A stretch of DNA of 64,000 nucleotides from Siphonodentalium dalli (GCA_032622095.1 CP136066.1:6721784-6785783), one strand, 5' to 3'; counted from the stretch's first letter, positions 41,989 to 52,855 are shown. The notes: a model not told the origin generated them from the sequence alone. A program made the numbers and translations.

Positions 41989-44429
41989 ATGTTTACCCAT
42001 ACCATAGTATGGTAAACATAGTGTCGTTGCCCGGATTGACCACTCGTCGTTTGTCCGTCTGTCTGTCTGTCTGTCCGTCTGTCCGTCTGTCCGTAGACAC
42101 TTTACGAGTAATGCGATAACTCAAACATTTTCTATCCGATCGAAACCAAAATTTGTATATGGGTTTCTCAGCCCAAAATACAGATCGAGTTCGAATTTGG
42201 GTTTGATCCGAGATTTTGTTACAGAGTTATGGCCCTTTTTCAACTTTGAATTCACACATTCTGCCATAACTCAAACATTTTTTATCTGATTGGAACCAAA
42301 TTTGGTATGTGAGTTTCACAGCCGAAAATACAGATCGAGTTCGAATATGGGTTTGATCCGATTAATTTTAAAGGAGTTATGACCCTTTTTCGAAGAAAAA
42401 AAAAATCGATTTCTTAAAAAAAAATTTACGTTTAACTTTTATAATAATAATAAAAAAAATGTCATTGACATTGATTGGTTGATCGGTTTAGAAAATAATT
42501 AACCCTGCTCACAAATGCTATCTGATGCATCAAAGTCAAACAATTTTCTTCTGATCTGCCTCATATTTCTTACCTAGGTCTTTCTTAGCACGTTCTTCAT
42601 CTGTATGGATTTTGGTATTGTTTAGTTAACCCTTTCCACTCTTGTTTTTAAATAGAATTCATCCAAGCCAGGATGACTCAAACATTTTTCATCTGATCGA
42701 CACCAATTTTGGTATATGAATTTCTGACCCCTAAATACAGATCAAGTGCGAATATGGGTTTGATCCGGTATATATTAACAGAGTTATGGCCCTTTATAAT
42801 TCATACATCTTTTCCATGCACTATTAAATTTGAATAGAACAAGACACACCTGTGTTATTGGAAGGAGATAATTTATTGCTTTGGACACAGTGACCTGATA
42901 GTTCCACTGGTGACTGCAGACTTAATATAAGCATCTGTCAAACTTTGATTGATGTTAGACTCTTTATTCCAGTTCTGTTCTCTGTTGAAACCATGCAGTT
43001 CATGGCATTATTGTTTACAGAGACACTGTTGTTATAACTTAGAAAATAATTAATACAGCATTCCTTAGTTCCATCATATGATGTCATTGAAAATGATTAA
43101 CCCTCTGCACACATCATATGGTCTTCTGATGTTTTTTATTTGATCATTCTCCTATTCTATGTACATGTTGATGGTGATCCACTTTTAATTTGCATGAATT
43201 TGGGATTAAAATTAACCCATTCAATTGACTCATATTATCTGATAGACATATATTAAATTATCACTTTAACTTTGAGCCAGGTTCAGTCAGTGTTTCAAGA
43301 AATGACCAATTGAAATTCATCATTAGAGGATATGTCTTATTTTGAAATTCCCTCAATTGCATTTGGGCTACAGGATAATATTAACAGTGCTGGGATTCTT
43401 GAGACTGACTTATTGTATGGGTTTCTAAATCCAATGACATGCATTTTGTTGACTACTCTGTGTTTATCAGTTCATTAGTTTGGGTAAGATTAACCCCTTA
43501 CTATCCAATTTGATAACTCAAATATTTCCATTGATTATGTTTATAGTTCTGGCACAGTTTATGATAACACACCTCTAACCTGCATAGTGAGGGTCATTTG
43601 GTTTATTTGCTTAAATATATTAACATCCTTCATCAATCCTGTTGACACAATGTGATAGCTAAATATTTTTTGCATGATTACTCTATAAATAATCACATCT
43701 GTGATAATCATGACACATTCTTCACCTGTATAGATTTTGGTATCGATCGAATGGTTGTGATAATATTATAAACCTTAACTTTAATTATATTTAAACTGTT
43801 CACAAACATATTTTCCTAATGATCAACTTACAAGAAAATTAACATTTATATCCAATCATTAGCAATCATATTTTATATCCAGGTCTATACATCCCTCACT
43901 TCTATAGTTGATCAGGTATTGATTGTTTTTTAGTGGTGAAATATTAATAGGTTGCTATGAATTTTTAATATGCAGCTGACACAAGATATTATGAACAAAA
44001 AAATAGCAATGATAATAAAAAAACCCACACAATATGTAATGTCTCATGTTCCAATGTAATAAATAGATAAATTGAGTTGCTATGATGTTTATCTACCTAA
44101 TTTCTTAATTATTTGATATTTAACAGCTATGGTGCTTCTCTCCGACTATGGATTGAGCTTAATTAGACTTATAACTCTATAAGACATACATGTATCTGTG
44201 TTGGAGTCACTAATAGGTTCAGGTTGAAATCAAAGCCACGTCTGTTAACATTGTGTTAATGTGAGCAAGGTGCCCAATAAGTGTGATTTCACTTGTGAAT
44301 TAATAGTAAGGTGTGAATTGTTTAAAGTTTTGCACTCATGAAAAGGATGGGGTAAGGATATATGAAAATAGCTCATCGCTGTCGCCAAGGTATGGGTTAA
44401 ACATCTGCCGATCGTGATCGGCCTCTCGT
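41989..44429 (+). mobile_element. Helentron-like non-autonomous element B
   Basis: Starts exactly one T after element A with ATGTTTACCCATACCATAGT ATGGTAAACAT. Has the same microsatellite and two clear cores (about 42115-42410), a third at 42672-42810, then 1.6 kb of AT-rich sequence with recurrent TTAACCC words that may be decayed units (for example TGATGTCATTGAAAATGATT near 43080). Ends GGTATGGGTTAAACATCTGC, hairpin GCCGATCGTGATCGGC, CTCTCGT. No coding capacity. Confidence 0.75.
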
Positions 44430-44535
44430 TCACTAATCCATGGCTCAAATTCATTCATTTGTTGCATATATTTTGTTGAGTATAAAAGGAGATGGTCCCA
44501 TGAATGGCCGGATTTAGTGTACAGTACCCTTTTAT

Positions 44536-44941
44536 GTCCTTGTATGGGTGACCGGCTTTGGGATTCTGAGTGTTGCCAACTTTTGATGCGACATCTGCAC
44601 TTCTCTCTCTCATTATGTTACACTGGGGGCTCGTCCGGCCCTCAGAGGACAGTCATGCTTCGACCGCTCTGGGGGAGGACTCAGGTGAGATTCGGTGAAT
44701 CTTAAAAATAACGGGTGAGTAGTGTAGCCGTCTCAGTGTAAATACAGAAGACCGATAACTTCTGCACGAAATGGAAAGTTCTAGATCTCTTGGTCACAGT
44801 CATTTGGGTGATCACCATAGTTAAGCAACATCAAATGATTCAAGCTCGGTTAGTCCTTCGATGGGTGACCAGCTTGGGATTTCGGGTGCTGCCAACTTTC
44901 AGTGCCGCGACTTCCGTACTTCTATCTCTAGCATTCTATCA
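44536..44941 (+). mobile_element. Candidate LTR-miniature (TRIM-like) element with 5S-like LTRs
   Basis: Two similar blocks: 44536-44622 (truncated first repeat, GTCCTTGTATGGGTGACC to CATTATGTTACA) and 44716-44941 (TGAGTAGTGTAGCC to CATTCTATCA). Directly after the first is TGGGGGCTCGTCCGG (44624-44638), 15 of 18 bases of a proline-tRNA primer-binding site. The internal part is only about 90 bp and includes a purine stretch GGGGGAGGA. The repeats end in CA and the second can start with TG. The left repeat is cut by the K MITE end. It could instead be two 5S-derived SINE pieces. Confidence 0.55.
44810..44895 (+). pseudogene. 5S rRNA-like sequence
   Basis: GATCACCATAGTTAAGCAAC, then CTCGGTTAGTCCTTCGATGG, GTGACCAGCTTGGGATTTCG and GGTGCTG follow animal 5S rRNA from about nucleotide 40 to 115 (CGATCACCGAAGTTAAGCA, GGTTAGTACTTGGATGGGTG, ACCGCCTGGGAA). 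The internal promoter C-box region is well kept; the 5' third is poorly recognisable. A second, shorter match is at 44536-44580. Not a functional 5S gene. Confidence 0.75.
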
Positions 44942-45377
44942 CAATTACCACACAGGTTGAAGTACTGTAATCAACCGAGATATAGAAATAGGTGTGTAAT
45001 AATAAATGATAGCTCAGGGCTCCTGGGATAGTGATAGAGATAGCATCATATGAATTGGAAATGGCACACAAATATCACAATTAAATGAAGTGGAAACCTC
45101 TGTTTGATTCTACTAATGAATACCACTTGTCTCTCAGAAATATTATCTCAGACAAATATACTTGTCTCCTACAGATCTTGGGTACCAGTCCTCATGTTAT
45201 ACATATACAGTTTATACACTGTTGTTGTGTTAACAATGGATAGTTGGAATTCTGCAGGGGCGTAATTAGGGGGTATTCGTTGGGGGAGGAGGGGGTTGTT
45301 GGACACCTTGAAATTTCCATCTGAACTCCCCCTTGTAACTGACCGATATTTCCATATGATCTAGACACATTCAATTT
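44942..45377. other. Gene-free spacer
   Basis: No gene or known repeat recognised. Confidence 0.4.
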
Positions 45378-46350
45378 TTGTCCCCCGACGTTTCCGTCGG
45401 AGGACTATAGAAATGACCCTCGTCCGTCCGTCCGTCCGTCCGTCCGTCCGTGTGTCCGTGCGTCCGAGATTGGGTACCTTCATGGTGTAATCAACCCCTC
45501 CTACAGTTTTAAACGTAGAGATTTGAAACTCTGGGATATTGTTCCTAACATGTTGGTGATTTGCAACATCTATATAGCTAATCAAAAATATATTTTTTTC
45601 CATATTTTTAGGGGGGTTTTCGACTTAGAAAATTTGGAACATTTTTGCCTTTTGGATGAGATTGGGTACCTTCATGGTGTAATCAACTCCTCCTACAGTT
45701 TTAAACGTAGAGATTTGAAACTCTGGGATATTGTTCCTAACATGTTGGTGATTTGCAACATCTATATAGCTAATCAAAAATATAATGTTTTCCATATTTT
45801 TGGGGGGGTTTTCGACTTAGAAAATTTGGAACATTTTTGCCTTTTGGATGAGATTGGGTACCTTCATGGTGTAATCAACTCCTCCTACAGTTTTAAATGT
45901 AGAGATTTGAAACTCTGGGATATTGTTCCTAACATGTTGGTGATTTGCAACATCTATATAGCTAATAAAAAATATCATTTTTTCCATATTTTTGGGGGGT
46001 TTTCGACTTAGAAAATTTGGAACATTTTTGCCTTTTGGATGAGATTGGGTACCTTCATGGTGTAATCAACTCCTCCTACAGTTTTAAATGTAGAGATTTG
46101 AAACTCTGGGATATTGTTCCTAACATGTTGGTGATTTGCAACATCTATATAGCTAATACAAAAATATAATATTTTCGCGTTTGTATGCGTTTGTTCATCG
46201 GGTTGTTTTGTCCAAGAAATTTTGCCAAGAAATTTTGCGGTGGTTTGCAACATCTATATACTGTATAACATTGTTGCAAATAGTATCCTTCTAACAAATC
46301 CAATCATGAAGTTTACCACTCGAGTCGGGGGACATGTGGTCTGCGACCTT
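45378..46350 (+). mobile_element. Second Helentron/pearl-like element with 192-bp cores
   Basis: 5' end GTCCCCCGACGTTTCCGTCG GAGGAC forms a hairpin, then a GTCC microsatellite, then cores starting GAGATTGGGTACCTTCATGG at 45466, 45658, 45850 and 46041. Near the 3' end GTCGGGGGAC (46324) mirrors the 5' terminus, followed by a small GGTC-TGC-GACC hairpin. Same plan as elements A and B but a different sequence. The 162-codon frame through it is a core artefact. Confidence 0.7.
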
Positions 46351-46698
46351 TTATTCAGGTCATTGTCATTTTAGTTCCAAAAAAAACGAAAGTTGGAAAT
46401 ATTTGACTGTTGGTTTACTAACAAACAAATTCAACCTATTTTTGGTCTGAATATACATGTATGATTTTGACAATTTTGAACTAAGTTGGATTCTGACATA
46501 GAGACCATTTGTTCTGGAATCCACATGTTATTCATGAAAATTGTAATTCTTGCATATATTGTTTGTCCTTGAAACCATACCTGGTACCTGTATGTCATAC
46601 ATGAATACTGGGGATTACTACCCACCCATTCCATTGAAAACCAAAAATGTTCTGGAGAACTTGAAGCAGACGGCAGACAGACCAGTAACACATGATTA
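46351..46698. other. Gene-free spacer
   Basis: Near 46385 AAAGTTGGAAATATTTGACT and 46440 TTTTGGTCTGAAT recall the 1-400 repeat. The minus-strand frame 46431-46811 has no recognisable domain. Confidence 0.4.
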
Positions 46699-47272
46699 GG
46701 TTTCGCGCTGCCACTTGCCAAATTTGCCAATGGCAAAAATAATTCACATTTGGCAAAAAATATTTTCATTTGGCAAAAGTTTTGGCAAGTCAATTTTAAT
46801 TCCTCAAACAATTTGACAAATATTGGTCAATCAATACAATTAATTTCAGGAAACTCTTACAATAAAAATGTATAAGTGGAGTTATACATATGTATAAGGT
46901 TTAACCTTTAGGGAAGGTTAACACCTCTATCAAGATGCAGTTAATCTCATGGCATTGGTACTGATTGTTGGAAGGATTACTCATCCTCCTGTGATATGCC
47001 CTTCCGATGGAAAAACCCTTCTACCATTGTATTGTTCCATGATTGGCTCATTGTTGTATGATAAACCACAATAAAGATGCGAGTTTAATTATTTATTAAC
47101 TTTTCTATCGATATCAAAAGTCGTTCAAACCACGAGTGTCGAAACATAAGACTTAATGTTGCAGAAAATTATACTATCATGGATAGCAATTGCTAAAATA
47201 ATTTGGCAAAAAATATTTTCATTTGCCATATTATTTGGCAAAGGTAAATTTACGTCCAGCACGGACGCTGCA
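46699..47272. mobile_element. hAT-2 MITE with CATGATTA duplication
   Basis: Flanked by CATGATTA at 46691-46698 and 47273-47280. The ends GGTTTCGCGCTGCCACTTG and GTCCAGCACGGACGCTGCA are imperfect inverted repeats, and TTTGGCAAAAAATATTTTCA occurs near both ends. An 8-bp duplication supports hAT. Interior non-coding. Confidence 0.7.
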
Positions 47273-47590
47273 CATGATTAAATATAAAGATTTCATTTCT
47301 GGAAATAGTGTGTCTGACATTTTTCAATGGCTGCTATGGGTACTTTCTGTATGTCCTCAATGTACCACTGAGTATTGTACATAAGGAAGTAGAATTCCAT
47401 GGCAAACACACACAATTACATGTAGAGATTTCAAGCCTGGATTGGATATATTTTGTCTGACATTTTTGCTATGGGTACTTTCAATGGCTGCTATGGGTAC
47501 TTTCTATATGTCCTCAATGTACCACTGTGGGTATTGTATATTAGGAAGTAGAATTCCGTGGGAAACACACATGATTAGATGTTGAGATTA
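47273..47590 (+). repeat. Tandem duplication, unit about 150-180 bp
   Basis: CAATGGCTGCTATGGGTACT, TCCTCAATGTACCACTG and AGGAAGTAGAATTCC occur at about 47325-47400 and again at 47483-47560. The hAT-2 insertion site lies in a third partial unit. Confidence 0.75.
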
Positions 47591-47834
47591 ACAGTTATGG
47601 TACTTGTGACAAGAGGCACCCAAGTAGTGTAGACTTATGATGTGTAGGATCCCGAGAAATCAATTTGAACAGGAAGTGGACGTGAGAGAACAGGGAGAAT
47701 TTACTTTACGACTAATTACTGGTGGCTTTGAACTTCCGTGATGATTGGTCACACGATGTCCTCACACTTAACATCTTGGTACATTCTACTATCGATGCTT
47801 CATAAAGTTTTATTGTTAATTAGCGTCAGCTACT
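47591..47834. other. Gene-free spacer
   Basis: Nothing recognised. Confidence 0.4.
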
Positions 47835-48516
47835 GATGGCCAGTGCATTCTTATATATATGCGAGGCCCCAAAGTGAGCCTCGCATATATAAGAGAATGC
47901 ACTGGCTTACAAGGTCAAGGTAAATATTGTTAGGCCAATGTATTCTCTTAAGCCAAAATAAAAAAGATCTGTGTTCTGGTGACCCTCGCCCCTATTCTGG
48001 CACCCCGACCATTTTCATTTTATTGATTTTGCAAAATAAGTATGCATTCGATTTTATTTTCCATGTAAACGGATTCATTTCTGTGTAAAACGGTTACATC
48101 ACATGTTATGTTAAACCGGAAATTATACCAAACTTCAATTAGGTCACTGCCAAATCAAACTTATTTTTCATGTTTTATTCAATAAAACAATAAATTACAC
48201 TTATATTCTAATATTATGTACTTAGTTTTATTATTTTATAGTACATTAAAAACAAGAAGCAGTCTGGGATGTTTTCATATTTATTTTGAGCAAAGTTGAA
48301 AATAAAATGAAAAAATAAAATTAAATTAAAAGCCACCCGCCCGCCCCTATTTTTTTCTTGCATGTCACCAGAAACACAGGTATATTTTTGTTTTGCCTTA
48401 TATACATGTGTGCAAGGCTCCCTATGGGAGACTCACATACAACTGTATTTAAGAGAATACATTTGGTACAGGGTTTTTTGCAAAATTTCAGGAAGGTCGA
48501 GTCATGAAAGGCTTAA
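47835..48516 (+). mobile_element. TTAA-2 MITE interrupted by a Harb MITE
   Basis: CCAGTGCATTCTTATATATA to TATAAGAGAATGCACTGGCT, then GGTCAAGGTAAATATTGTTA and GTATTCTCTTA at 47950. After the insertion TATACATGTGTGCAAGGCTC resumes and ends GAGTCATGAAAGGCTTAA. Left terminus not intact. Confidence 0.7.
47951..48397. mobile_element. Harb MITE, 447 bp, nested
   Basis: Flanked by TTA at 47948-47950 and 48398-48400. Inner ends CTGTGTTCTGGTGACCCTCG and GCATGTCACCAGAAACACAG, with CGCCCCTATTCTGG and GCCCGCCCCTATTTTTTTC. Related to 54948-55492. Confidence 0.8.
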
Positions 48517-49347
48517 TTAGCGTCGGCTATCGGCTCAGCTGAGGCTAAAAAACGTTTAATCAGCTACTAGTATTCATTACATGTATTTGTAGCTGAGGCA
48601 AATTTTGGAACCTGTCGATGTATATTTGTAAAATTCCTGAATGCATGATTGTCTTATATTGTGTCTCACTGGCTGAGCTGAGGCAATTGCCAAGGCAAAA
48701 AAAAATTTGTCAGCGATTTATTTTAGTCCCTATGGGAGACTCGCATATTCTAGTACATGTATAAGAGAATGCATTGGCACATGGTACTCGCAAAATTTCA
48801 GAAAGCTGCAGTCATGAAAGTTTTAACAAGTAACTCTAGAGTACATGTACTACTGAAAGACGAAGAACGCCCAATCAAACGCCATGAAAGACGAAGAACA
48901 CCCAATCAAACGCCATGAAAGACGAAGAACGCCAACTCAAACACAATCAAATCAACCTAAAGAGCCCTTCTCTGTCTGTCTCTAAAATCAGGCTACAACT
49001 CATAGAAGATGTGAATTAGCCAATCATGTGAACATGTTCCATCACCTCGGCTCAGTGTGCTGATGAGTGTGTCCTGTTCCCTGGGTGTTAGTGCACACAA
49101 ACAGTCGCTATCTCTTACATAATTAAAACCTCTATATCCCTTAATTTGTCCTAATGGCTGAACTATACCCCAGACCTCCCCTAAGACAGTCCATTTACTA
49201 ATTGTGCACTGAGTTAATTAAATTTGTTTATCCAGCAGCCAGACCCTATGGATGTTATGTAATTACTGGTACATGGTTTAGCATTCATGTGATGTTGCCA
49301 TCACCTCTATATACATGTAACTTTGTCCATAACAGTGGTGGCATATA
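48517..49347. repeat. Spacer with TTAA-2 end fragment and a 31-bp triplet repeat
   Basis: At 48725-48826 a second TTAA-2 right end is seen (TATGGGAGACTCGCATATTC, GCAGTCATGAAAGTTTTAA). At 48858-48950 GAAAGACGAAGAACGCCCAA TCAAACGCCAT repeats three times. A diverged copy of repeat Q lies at 49170-49268. No gene. Confidence 0.65.
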
Positions 49348-49728
49348 CCCTGCTTGACAAAACAAGTGTCCACCTAACCGCGGTGCAGTTAGCGTTGCCA
49401 CCGCGTCTGAAATGCAACTACACCGCAGCTCCACCGGCTAACTACAGTTGGGCCGCGGTGTACATGTACTTGCCGTTCGGCCATGGTGTAGTTGCCACGG
49501 TGTACGTTCATTAAACTGAAAAAAGACGATACAAACCAGAAATCTAACCACGGTGTACATGCCGTTCGGCCGCGGTGTAGTTGCCTTTCGGCCGCAGTGT
49601 ACTTGCTGTTGGGCCACGGTGTACTTGCCGTTCGGCCGCGGTGCTCAACTGCAGTTACAAACTCTGACACCGCGGCCGAACGGCAAATACACCGCGGTGC
49701 CAATGGACACTTGTTTTGTCCAGCGGGG
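49348..49728 (+). mobile_element. TA-1 MITE, full copy
   Basis: CCCTGCTTGACAAAACAAGT to ACTTGTTTTGTCCAGCGGGG, between TA dinucleotides. Its left flank TAACAGTGGTGGCATA is shared with the copy at 53408, although the inserted positions differ slightly, so the surrounding host DNA is duplicated. Confidence 0.92.
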
Positions 49729-49884
49729 TATGTACAGTATTCCCAATATCAAAAGATGCTGAACAGTGAATCAGCAAATAATTCCTTCAAAATAGGTACA
49801 TTTATGTCATAAGCACTTTCTGGAAAATTTTGTTTCGGTGTTTGAACAAGTGACCAAATTTGTGGTAAATTTGTACTACATATG

Positions 49885-50080
49885 TACCTCCCCTCAGATC
49901 GTCCATTTACTAATTTGGACCAGAGGATTGTGCAGAGTTGATGAAATTTGTTGACACAGTAGAATCTATTGACGTTATGTAATTACATGATTTGGCGTGC
50001 TGCCGAAAGCTACAAGTAGTTCATTTATTAAATGGTGGATTGTGTACTTTTTTAAATTGAAAATCAGGTCTATTTATCTA
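49885..50080 (+). repeat. Dispersed repeat Q, copy 2
   Basis: CAGATCGTCCATTTACTAAT, GATGAAATTTGTTGACACAG, GGCGTGCTGCCGAAAGCTAC, GGATTGTGTACT and TTGAAAATCAGGTCT. Copies at 49170, 52555 and 54285 show this part of the window has been duplicated several times. Confidence 0.75.
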
Positions 50081-50158
50081 ACATGGATGAAAAGTCACAT
50101 CCGGGTTGTGTTAGTTAAAGTGCCCCAAGGTGTACAGCTGAAAATCATGCAACGTTTG

Positions 50159-50590
50159 TTAACCCCTTCATGAGGGGAGCTGCACTGGTGCAGCATTAAA
50201 GATCCTGTGACAGTGCATTCTCTTATATATACAATGTAAGAGTCTCCCATAGGGAACCTTGCATGTATACATGTACATGCATAAGAGAAAGTACTGGCTT
50301 CAAGGTAACTATTGTGAGGACAATGTATTCTCTTATATACATATATGGGAGTCTCCCTATTGTAGTCTCGCATACATGTACATTGTACATAAGATACTGC
50401 ATTGGCACAGGAAGCTTGATTCAGCCTTGAAATAGCGTGTCTGTCATTTGCAGAATGAGGTCCCCAGAGGGTGAATTTAGTGATGCTACCCCGCATAGTG
50501 GGCTAGCATCACCAAATTCACCCTCTGGGGAGCTCATTCTGCTTACACCTCAAATGACAGACACCCTATTTCAAGGCTTGGAAGGGTTAA
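50159..50590. mobile_element. TTAA-2 MITE containing a nested PalA copy
   Basis: TTAA at 50159-50162 followed by CCCCTTCATGAGGGGAGCTG; right TTAA at 50587-50590 preceded by GGAAGGG. Between them are the ATTCTCTTATATA palindromes, then a short PalA element at 50431-50582 whose insertion interrupts the right end. Confidence 0.7.
50431..50582 (+). mobile_element. PalA MITE, single-palindrome form
   Basis: AAATAGCGTGTCTGTCATTT, AATGAGGTCCCCAGAGGGTG, the mirrored half, and CAAATGACAGACACCCTATT T. The middle and second palindrome are missing, giving a 150-bp deletion derivative. Confidence 0.88.
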
Positions 50591-50962
50591 GCCATTATTA
50601 CAAGAAAATCATGATAAAATGGAAAGCATTTGTTTTCACTTTCGTTATCAATAAACCTCCAATAAACCTCTCATGTCAAAACCATTATTTGTAAACATTT
50701 ACTGTAACAGTGCAGTCAGCGTTTAATTTTTGTTGGCATTTTGCCGATTTCGTCAGTCAACTTTATAATTTTCGGGGAGAGTTGCAGAATCGGGCGAAAT
50801 GAGCCAGAATACAAAGCTAGACCAAGTCTTAAATTCTACCGGTACAGGTAGGTCCAAAACAACTTGGGATATTGGTTGGGTTGATGTTGTTTTGGAGCAA
50901 GTCGCATCCCGTTTACTCTTCTATAATGGGATTTGTATCCTGGGTGGATATTATCTTGCGCG
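50591..50962. other. Spacer with repeat T fragment
   Basis: 50860-50930 carries ACAACTTGGGATATTGGTTG and TTGATGTTGTTTTGGAGCAA, a copy of repeat T. Otherwise no gene. Confidence 0.5.
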
Positions 50963-51118
50963 TACAGTAATGCCCTAAATAATCGACTCCTTAACCACAG
51001 CAGAATTATGGGTAATTTTTCAGGATTTAGTCGGAAAGCCAAATTTCCGACTAAATCCTGAAAAATTAACCTTAATTCTGCTGTGGTTAAGGAGTTGATT
51101 ATTTAGGGCATTACTGTA
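50963..51118. mobile_element. TA-3 hairpin MITE, short form
   Basis: TACAGTAATGCCCTAAATAA to TTAGGGCATTACTGTA. The central GCTTGTTGCCATTCATCGG segment is deleted. Confidence 0.9.
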
Positions 51119-51184
51119 CAGAATGTCTTCAGCTTAGGTCAAATGGACACTTGGCGTACCGGTACATGAACATGCATGTACATG

Positions 51185-51385
51185 TACATGTAGAGGGCAG
51201 CCTTTCTGAAGCATGAAGATATCACACATGCGAATATCAGAGGTCCGTTGAATGTCAACGAGTGATATAAGTAAACAAAGCCTTGTTTTCCAGAGAATTT
51301 TGATTTGTCATCCCATCAGAAAATGTATGTAAACAGCATCGACCCAACTGATATCCCAAGCTGTTTTGGACCGAGAACATTGATA
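51185..51385. repeat. Dispersed repeat T family, copy of 28020-28410
   Basis: GAGGGCAGCCTTTCTGAAGC, ATATCACACATGC, AGTAAACAAAGCCTTGTTTT, AGCATCGACCCAACTGATAT and CCCAAGCTGTTTTGGACC. Confidence 0.7.
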
Positions 51386-51407
51386 ATGATTAGATACATG
51401 TATGGCC

Positions 51408-51798
51408 AAGCCTGAGTTTAGTGTGCCTGTCATTTACCGAATGAGGTCCCCAGAGGGTGAATTTAGTGACGCTATGTCACATAGCATCACTAAATTCACC
51501 CTCTGGGGACCTCGTTCTGCTTAGGCCTCATCTTCTCTGGAAAGTTTCCTTATTATCAAATTTCTATAGAAACTTCTTCATATATATGTAGATTCTATTT
51601 CTTTTTTAGTTTAGTTTCTCTATATCCTCAAATTGGCAGATGACACATTGCATAATCGAGGTTCCCATTGGGTGTATATCACAATGAGGTCCCCAGAGGG
51701 TGAATTTGGTGATTTTGCCCGATATGCGGGATAGCGTCACTAAATTCACCCTCTGGGGACCTCATTCTGCAAATGACAGGCACACTAAACTCAGGCTT
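51408..51798. mobile_element. PalA MITE, best-preserved copy
   Basis: Long inverted ends AAGCCTGAGTTTAGTGTGCC and GGCACACTAAACTCAGGCTT, continuing through TGTCATTT.C.GAATGAGG. Both palindromes are intact (51440-51520 and 51685-51775). Target duplication not clear. Confidence 0.9.
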
Positions 51799-52554
51799 CT
51801 GGTATTTGCTCATTAACTTATTTACTGCTTGACTCAACTCAGTTTATTATTTTCTTGCTATTAAAAAAAAAGGAAACATTAATGATGCGTAATCCGAATT
51901 AAAGCTCGCAAATTAACACTCGCAAATTACAATTTCTTTGGCTTCGGGGGTGAAAAATATTTGATTCGAGTCGAGGAACCCACCCATCAAAGATATGAGT
52001 GATGAGATATCGATTTTTGAAATTAGTTATTTCTCGAAATGTGTAATTAGTTGTGGCCCAGAAACGAGTCATACCGATTGTCTCGGACAGAATTGCGGAT
52101 GGATAACTCTAAAATCAAGTGGTAATACGGCCAAATTTTGTGATAGGCAAGTGATAATACGGCCATACATGTATATCATTGCACAACATGTTGATAAATA
52201 ACTCTTTTGGGAAATTTTATACAACCTCACATTGACATGATTAGATAGCATTGTTCAATTTCAAACGTCATATAAAATTGATGCCAAATTGCATAGCTAT
52301 TATCCAAATTTGGGTAGCAAATTGCGATGCGATACCAGTTAATTTGCTCCCTGCCGTCTGATCAGAGTGAGTACCTTTAATTGTTCCGCCGGCCTTTCAT
52401 AAGCTTTTTAAAGAGACTGATGTACGGCGCACTCCATATTTACTCATTAACTTATTAACAACATCACTCAACTCAATCTATTGTATTCTTGGTATCAAAA
52501 ACAAAAGGAAACATTACTTGTTCCCGGGGCCTCCCCCTTAGATTGTCCATTAAT
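51799..52554. other. Gene-free stretch
   Basis: Short frames near 51995-52251 lie on both strands and show no domain. AACTCA.T.TATT.TATTCTTG is shared between 51833 and 52457, so part is duplicated. Confidence 0.4.
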
Positions 52555-52760
52555 TGTTCCCCAGGCCTCTCCCTTAGATCGTCCATTTACTAATTGGGAC
52601 CACGGGATCGTGCACCAAGTTCATGAAATTTGTTTACCCAGTAGCCAGAACCTTTTGATGTTATGTAATACATGATTTGGCGTGCTGCCGAAAGCTACTG
52701 CAGTTCATTAATTGAATGGATTGTGTACTGTTTTGATTGAAAATCAGGTCTGCCAGTAAT
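52555..52760 (+). repeat. Dispersed repeat Q, copy 3
   Basis: TTAGATCGTCCATTTACTAA, AAATTTGTTTACCCAGTAGC, GGCGTGCTGCCGAAAGCTAC and TTGAAAATCAGGTCTGCC. Confidence 0.75.
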
Positions 52761-52855
52761 TGTGGGATGATCTTAATGGATGATAAGTTACTTCTCTGTT
52801 GTGATAGTTAAGTTCTAGTATTGAAGTTAAATATCAACCATATGTACTCACTCCC

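Larger units (their letters stand above)
40357..44535 (+). mobile_element. K MITE split by the tandem Helentron-like pair
   Basis: Left arm TTAAAGGGGTGCTGTACACT, AATCCGGCCATTCATGGGAC runs to AAGTGCATTTTT at 40612. The right arm resumes at 44430 with TCACTAATCCATGGCTCAAA and ends GTACAGTACCCTTTTATG. The uninterrupted order is seen at 62195-62497. Confidence 0.85.

Noticed and set aside
40759-42400. tRNA-like B box (GAGTTCGAATA) in the 149-bp cores
   Set aside because: No A box at proper spacing and no cloverleaf; the match is part of the Helentron core sequence.
44810-44895. Functional 5S rRNA gene
   Set aside because: The 5' third does not match and several conserved positions are changed; it is best seen as a 5S-derived part of a mobile element.
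45523-46011. 162-codon plus-strand frame
   Set aside because: Lies wholly in the 192-bp tandem cores of a Helentron-like element; the peptide simply repeats with the core and ends when the core length shifts.
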